Below, piece by piece: positions 5,641 to 8,691 of a stretch of 8,691 nucleotides of DNA. The position numbers were made by a program, and so were the translations under genes. Source of the DNA: Lachnospiraceae bacterium (GTDB lineage: Bacteria > Bacillota > Clostridia > Lachnospirales > Lachnospiraceae). Every line of letters starts with the position of its first letter. The stretch's first letter is position 1. The stretch spans positions 1 through 8,691 of the forward strand of contig DOWG01000189.1 of assembly GCA_003519685.1 (NCBI GenBank), read 5' to 3'. The notes beneath the pieces were generated by a model. The model did not search any database. It was not told the origin of the DNA and saw only the letters and a list, made by a program, of their open reading frames with translations.

Positions 5641-7350
5641 ATGAAAAGGGCGAAGGCAATATCAATTCTATTAACCTGTTTTATGATACTTACAATGATT
5701 ACAGCCTGTGGGTCACAGCAAGGTTCAAAATCACCGAATCAAGATTCTGCATCGACCTCTGATTTGTCCACCTCAAAAGATAAAAATAATGCTTCGGAGG
5801 ATAATGGGGAACTTGTTGATGGTAAATTTGTAGAAAAAAAGTCTATCAGTGTTGAAGTTTTTGATCGTGGCAACGATGGCGGAACGCCTCCTGAAGATAA
5901 CTTTTATACTGATTTTATTAAAGAAGGTATGTTACGCGATCACAATGTTGAAGTAACATTTAAAATCGTGCCCCGCTGGACTGAAGGCGAGGTGCTAAGC
6001 AATTTGCTTGCAGCCAATGATGCACCGGATGTATGCGTTACCTACAGCTATCCAACTATCCAGACTTATGCCAATATGGGTGGAGTACTGGATATGGCAC
6101 CTTATTTGGAAAAAAACAAGGATTTGCTGCCTGATCTGTGGGAATTGCTTACAGATGACAATATATACTGGAATCAAGATCCTGAGAAAGGGACTATTTG
6201 GGCGATTGAAGCCCGTCTCTTTAACAATGCCGGGGTTCGGACCTTTGTCCGCGAGGACTGGCTAAAAAAGCTCAGCATGGAAGAACCTGAAAGCATTGAA
6301 GATTTTGAGCAAATGCTTTATAAATTCAAGGATAATGCTGAAATGTTACTGGGCGATGATGCAGATAAGATGACGCCTTTCAGTCTAAGTACTGATGTAG
6401 GCTGGCGAATCATGGAACTTGCACATGCTTTTATACCCGGCGATATCACGGATAGAGACAGGTATATATATGGTTTTGATGATAGATATCTATTATATCC
6501 GAATTATAAGGAAGCTGTAAGAAAGATTAATGAGTGGTATAATGCAGGCCTTGTATGGAAGGACTTTGCTCTTTATGATGCCGGGGATACTACTGAGGGA
6601 AATTTAATGAAATCGGGATATGTAGGTTCTTATATGCATAATTCTGATGATCCTTATCGCAATGGGGAAGATGGTGTACAATATAATATGCAAAAGCTGG
6701 TCGCGAAGGATGCAGCTTTTAAAACAGTTGTTTCCTTCAAAAACGATGCAGGTCTGTACAAAAAATATCTCAGTGCTCCCGTAGATCGTAAAGTATTCTT
6801 TCCTGCTTCCAATAAAGAGCCCGTGGCTTCATTGGTATATCTTGATTGGATAAGTAAATTGGAAAACCGTATGTTTCTTCAGATAGGCGAAGAAGGTTCT
6901 ACCCATGAAGCCATGCCCGATGGATCGGTGAAGATAACAGCAGCCACAGATGAGAAGATAATGAATTCACCAAACAACATAGATTACACTATAACCATAA
7001 ATGGCTTGAATTTGGGGGATCCGGAAAAGACCGTTCAGTCACTGGCTCAGGGCTATGCAGGTGTGGATCCGGAGTATATCACCAGGACATATGATCTTAG
7101 CGCATATGAAGTATCTTATGGAAAGAATGCCGCTCTTGGTGAAATTAAAGCTGAGGAAGGCATGGGTACTGCATTGAGCGAAAAGCGTAATAACTTTCTG
7201 ACCCAATCAATAGTGGCTTCAGTTGATAAATTTGATGAAGTGTTTGATACTGGAATGCAAGATTACCTCAATTCAGGAGGTCAAGCTATTATAGACGAGC
7301 GTAAGGCAGCCTGGGAAAAAGTTTATAGTGATAAGACCATGCTTGACTGA
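5641..7350 (+). CDS. Extracellular solute-binding lipoprotein of the sugar ABC importer (LplA-like)
   Basis: This membrane-anchored binding protein captures the sugar outside the cell and delivers it to the two permeases encoded just upstream. It has 569 residues, in the 500-570 range usual for LplA-like proteins that pair with LplB/YtcP permeases. The N-terminus is a lipoprotein signal: Lys-Arg start, hydrophobic core at about 6-20, and lipobox ITAC with lipidated Cys23. A Ser/Asp/Asn-rich linker (about 24-60) precedes the first alpha/beta lobe, which begins near SVEVFDRGND (70-79). LLAANDAPDV (122-131) and VREDWLKKL (203-211) are positions conserved in this group. The ATG has a strong AAGGGGG site 6 bases upstream. 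The substrate is inferred from the flanking alpha-glucuronidase, xylosidase and xylA genes to be an aldouronate or xylo-oligosaccharide. The protein alone does not prove it. Confidence 0.9.
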   Translation: MKRAKAISILLTCFMILTMITACGSQQGSKSPNQDSASTSDLSTSKDKNNASEDNGELVDGKFVEKKSISVEVFDRGNDGGTPPEDNFYTDFIKEGMLRDHNVEVTFKIVPRWTEGEVLSNLLAANDAPDVCVTYSYPTIQTYANMGGVLDMAPYLEKNKDLLPDLWELLTDDNIYWNQDPEKGTIWAIEARLFNNAGVRTFVREDWLKKLSMEEPESIEDFEQMLYKFKDNAEMLLGDDADKMTPFSLSTDVGWRIMELAHAFIPGDITDRDRYIYGFDDRYLLYPNYKEAVRKINEWYNAGLVWKDFALYDAGDTTEGNLMKSGYVGSYMHNSDDPYRNGEDGVQYNMQKLVAKDAAFKTVVSFKNDAGLYKKYLSAPVDRKVFFPASNKEPVASLVYLDWISKLENRMFLQIGEEGSTHEAMPDGSVKITAATDEKIMNSPNNIDYTITINGLNLGDPEKTVQSLAQGYAGVDPEYITRTYDLSAYEVSYGKNAALGEIKAEEGMGTALSEKRNNFLTQSIVASVDKFDEVFDTGMQDYLNSGGQAIIDERKAAWEKVYSDKTMLD

Positions 7351-7360
7351 TGTATGTTAT

Positions 7361-7396
7361 AGGGGGAGACTCAGCAAACATGCTGCCTCTCCCCTT
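7361..7396. terminator. Hairpin between convergent genes, likely bidirectional terminator
   Basis: AGGGGGAGA (7361-7369) pairs with TCTCCCCTT (7388-7396, one G-U), and after a 2 x 2 internal loop CAGCA (7372-7376) pairs with TGCTG (7381-7385) around an AACA loop. The 16-base arms fill the gap between the end of the lipoprotein gene (7350) and the stop of the minus-strand regulator (7396-7398), with one base inside that stop. The T-runs on both sides are poor, so termination may be leaky, but the position and GC-rich stem favour a shared terminator. Confidence 0.65.
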
Positions 7397-8253
7397 CAAG
7401 CCTTAGTAAATTCAGAAGGAGTTATCCCCTGCCGTTTTTTAAATATGCGACTGAAATAAAATATATCATGAAACCCTACTTTTTGCGACGCTTCCGAAAC
7501 GGAAAGCCCGTCTCTTAAAAATTGTTTGGATTTATTAATTCGTATATCAATTAAATAAGAGATTACGGATTTTCCAGTTATATTTTTAAACATACTGCCC
7601 AAATAGGAAGGACTGATATCCAGGTAGTCCGCAATGTCCTGCAAACTTAAGGGCCTGGAATAGTTTTGAATCATATAATTTATCGCTTTATCTACCCTTG
7701 CAATATTGGAATAATTATATTGGTGACCATACTTACGATTGGATTCTTTATATTGAAGTAAAAGGGCCAGAATCTCCATAAATACAGCCCTCTCCTTTAT
7801 AACAGCAGTAGGGGGAGTTGTGGCAGTGTTTATGGATAGTCTTAGGTTTGCTACTTCAGAGAATAAATCCAGTAATTTACGAAAGAGATCTGAGTCTTCA
7901 ATGGTCTCACAGAAATCGAACGGCAGATCCTGGTTATAAAGATACCACTGTGAACCTTCCTGTACAGGACAGGTATATAAGAATTCAACAGCGAGACACT
8001 TTAAGGGATTATCCTTAGAGGTATAAGCCTCTCTTATATCATTAGGTTTATAGTATATCAGGTCTCCCTTTTTACCCTGGCACATGGAGCCATTTCTTAA
8101 AAAAGTTACTTCTCCATCATATATTATCATGAAGTTATGGAAGTCGAGTGTCGTTTTTGGCAAATACCATGATGAAGTATTAGATTCTCTTTGCACAGCA
8201 TATAGAATTTTTGGGAATATTGTGTTTAAGATATTCTCAGAATGAATACTCAA
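7396..8253 (-). CDS. AraC-family transcriptional regulator
   Basis: This one-component regulator is likely to sense an imported xylan-derived sugar and control the adjacent genes. From the preferred start it has 285 residues. The N-terminal half (about 10-130) is a cupin-like sugar-binding domain with FHNFMIIYDGE and KKGDLIYYKPND. A linker helix region (about 150-180) follows, then the AraC DNA-binding domain (about 187-285) with two helix-turn-helix units: LSLQDIADYLDISPSYLGSMF (first unit, near 202-222) and VSEASQKVGFHDIFYFSRIF (second unit, near 252-271). The family signature ending KKRQGITPSEF is complete. The start is TTG at 8253-8251, since AGGAGT (8266-8261) lies 7 bases upstream. The frame extends to another TTG at 8274, which has no such site. 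It is convergent with the transport operon and divergent from aguA, so its targets probably include both. It lacks receiver and membrane domains, unlike YesN-type systems. Confidence 0.92.
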   Translation of the reverse strand: MSIHSENILNTIFPKILYAVQRESNTSSWYLPKTTLDFHNFMIIYDGEVTFLRNGSMCQGKKGDLIYYKPNDIREAYTSKDNPLKCLAVEFLYTCPVQEGSQWYLYNQDLPFDFCETIEDSDLFRKLLDLFSEVANLRLSINTATTPPTAVIKERAVFMEILALLLQYKESNRKYGHQYNYSNIARVDKAINYMIQNYSRPLSLQDIADYLDISPSYLGSMFKNITGKSVISYLIDIRINKSKQFLRDGLSVSEASQKVGFHDIFYFSRIFKKRQGITPSEFTKA

Positions 8254-8295
8254 TTTAATCACTCCTGACTTCAATAGTTATATAGTACAAATATA

Positions 8296-8323
8296 ATTAT
8301 ATAATATATGGAGCAAAATTCAA
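8296..8323 (-). promoter_or_regulatory. Candidate promoter of the AraC-family regulator
   Basis: Read on the minus strand, TTGAAT (8323-8318) is followed after 16 bases by TATAAT (8301-8296), a 4/6 and a 6/6 match. Transcription would begin near 8289, about 36 bases before the TTG start at 8253. The whole stretch is very AT-rich, so chance matches to a -10 box are easy here, and the 16-base spacer is slightly short. Confidence 0.45.
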
Positions 8324-8345
8324 ATAAAATATACAATAAAAGTAC

Positions 8346-8367
8346 ATTGCTACAGAAAATGAGCAAT
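8346..8367 (+). promoter_or_regulatory. Inverted repeat upstream of aguA, candidate regulator site
   Basis: ATTGCT (8346-8351) and AGCAAT (8362-8367) are perfect complements separated by 10 bases, giving dyad centres about one helical turn and a half apart. It lies 28 bases before the aguA ATG, in the divergent spacer with the regulator gene. I find no good -35 box for an aguA promoter in this spacer (the best -10-like hexamer is TACAAT at 8332-8337), which fits an activator-dependent promoter. The repeat is short and could be chance. Confidence 0.3.
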
Positions 8368-8395
8368 ACGAAATAGCTAAAGAAAGGTATGAACA

Positions 8396-8691
8396 ATGAG
8401 TAATAGAAATCATTTATATGACTGTTGGCTGGGATTTGAGAATTTATTGAACCCACCTTTAAAAGAGGAATATATGAAATACTGCAAAAACATTTATATC
8501 AGAGGGAGCAATGATATTGTATTGGCGGCTATGAATGAGCTAAAATTGGCAATAAAAAAGATATTTAATATAGAGGCGGATATTTATAGAAGACGACCCG
8601 AAGCCCCATATGTTCTTGTCGGGCGACTGGAGGATGTAGCAAATAAAGGGCATGTGCTCCAGTCAGGGTTGAAAGCGGAAGGATTCTGTAT
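8396..8691 (+). CDS. aguA: GH67 alpha-glucuronidase (AguA), N-terminal part, cut by window end
   Basis: GH67 alpha-glucuronidases release (4-O-methyl)glucuronic acid from the non-reducing terminal xylose of short aldouronates inside the cell. Only 98 complete codons are in the window; the family is about 680-700 residues, and the catalytic residues lie beyond the edge. The recognisable parts are YDCWL (8-12), near the N-terminus as in known AguA proteins, then IRGSNDIVLAAMNELKLAIK (35-54), which aligns with the family's TSPIFQAAVEELQKGLR-like helix, and LVGRLED (74-80), matching the family's IWLGTLED-like strand. These belong to the N-terminal non-catalytic domain. ATG 8396 has AAAGG 8 bases upstream. 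An internal ATG at 8474 would lose YDCWL and is rejected. The gene is divergent from the AraC-family regulator. The call rests on remembered family sequence over a short stretch, so another N-terminal carbohydrate-enzyme domain is possible but unlikely. Confidence 0.8.
   Translation, partial: MSNRNHLYDCWLGFENLLNPPLKEEYMKYCKNIYIRGSNDIVLAAMNELKLAIKKIFNIEADIYRRRPEAPYVLVGRLEDVANKGHVLQSGLKAEGFC

Noticed and set aside
8271..8456. Minus-strand 61-codon frame upstream of the regulator
   Set aside because: It runs over the divergent promoter region and the start of aguA; its Phe/Tyr/Ile-rich translation reflects the AT-rich spacer, and no ribosome binding site supports it.

Overview
The window is most likely a chromosomal piece from a xylan-degrading member of the Clostridia (Firmicutes), probably Lachnospiraceae-like. 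The evidence is strong AGGAGG-type ribosome binding sites, compact operons, low-to-moderate G+C, a class II xylose isomerase, an LplB/YtcP-type sugar importer without its own ATPase, and a lipoprotein solute-binding protein. The taxonomic call is an inference from style and protein families; no marker gene is present.

Layout. (1) Bases 1-1023 hold the C-terminal three quarters of xylose isomerase (xylA), cut by the left edge. (2) Bases 1024-1240 hold a possible tiny hydrophobic peptide gene with a very strong ribosome binding site, and a short leader frame that overlaps the start of the next gene. (3) Bases 1241-3382 encode a cytoplasmic GH3 beta-xylosidase, followed by two hairpins, the second a convincing rho-independent terminator. 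(4) A near-consensus promoter (TTGATA-N17-TATAAT) with a palindrome over its -35 box and spacer starts the transport operon. It has a leader of about 155 nt, two permeases (3688-4632 and 4648-5520), a stem-loop, and the solute-binding lipoprotein (5641-7350). (5) A hairpin shared by two convergent genes separates this operon from an AraC-family regulator on the minus strand (7396-8253). (6) The regulator is divergent from a gene whose first 98 codons are recognisable as GH67 alpha-glucuronidase (aguA), cut by the right edge.

Together these genes describe intracellular use of glucuronoxylan fragments. Aldouronates (methylglucuronate-capped xylo-oligosaccharides) are captured by the lipoprotein and imported by the two permeases, powered by an ATPase encoded elsewhere. 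AguA removes the (4-O-methyl)glucuronate cap, the GH3 enzyme trims the xylo-oligosaccharides to xylose, and XylA isomerises xylose to xylulose. The gene set resembles the aldouronate-utilisation cluster described in Paenibacillus sp. JDR-2 in logic, but uses a single AraC-type regulator rather than an adjacent YesM/YesN pair and a GH3 enzyme. The genes themselves are known families. The less explained parts are in the spacers: the small peptide frame, the palindrome over the promoter, the long leader, the stem-loop before the binding-protein gene, and a visible change in base composition between the left 3.4 kb and the rest. I see no CRISPR array, insertion sequence, tRNA or rRNA.
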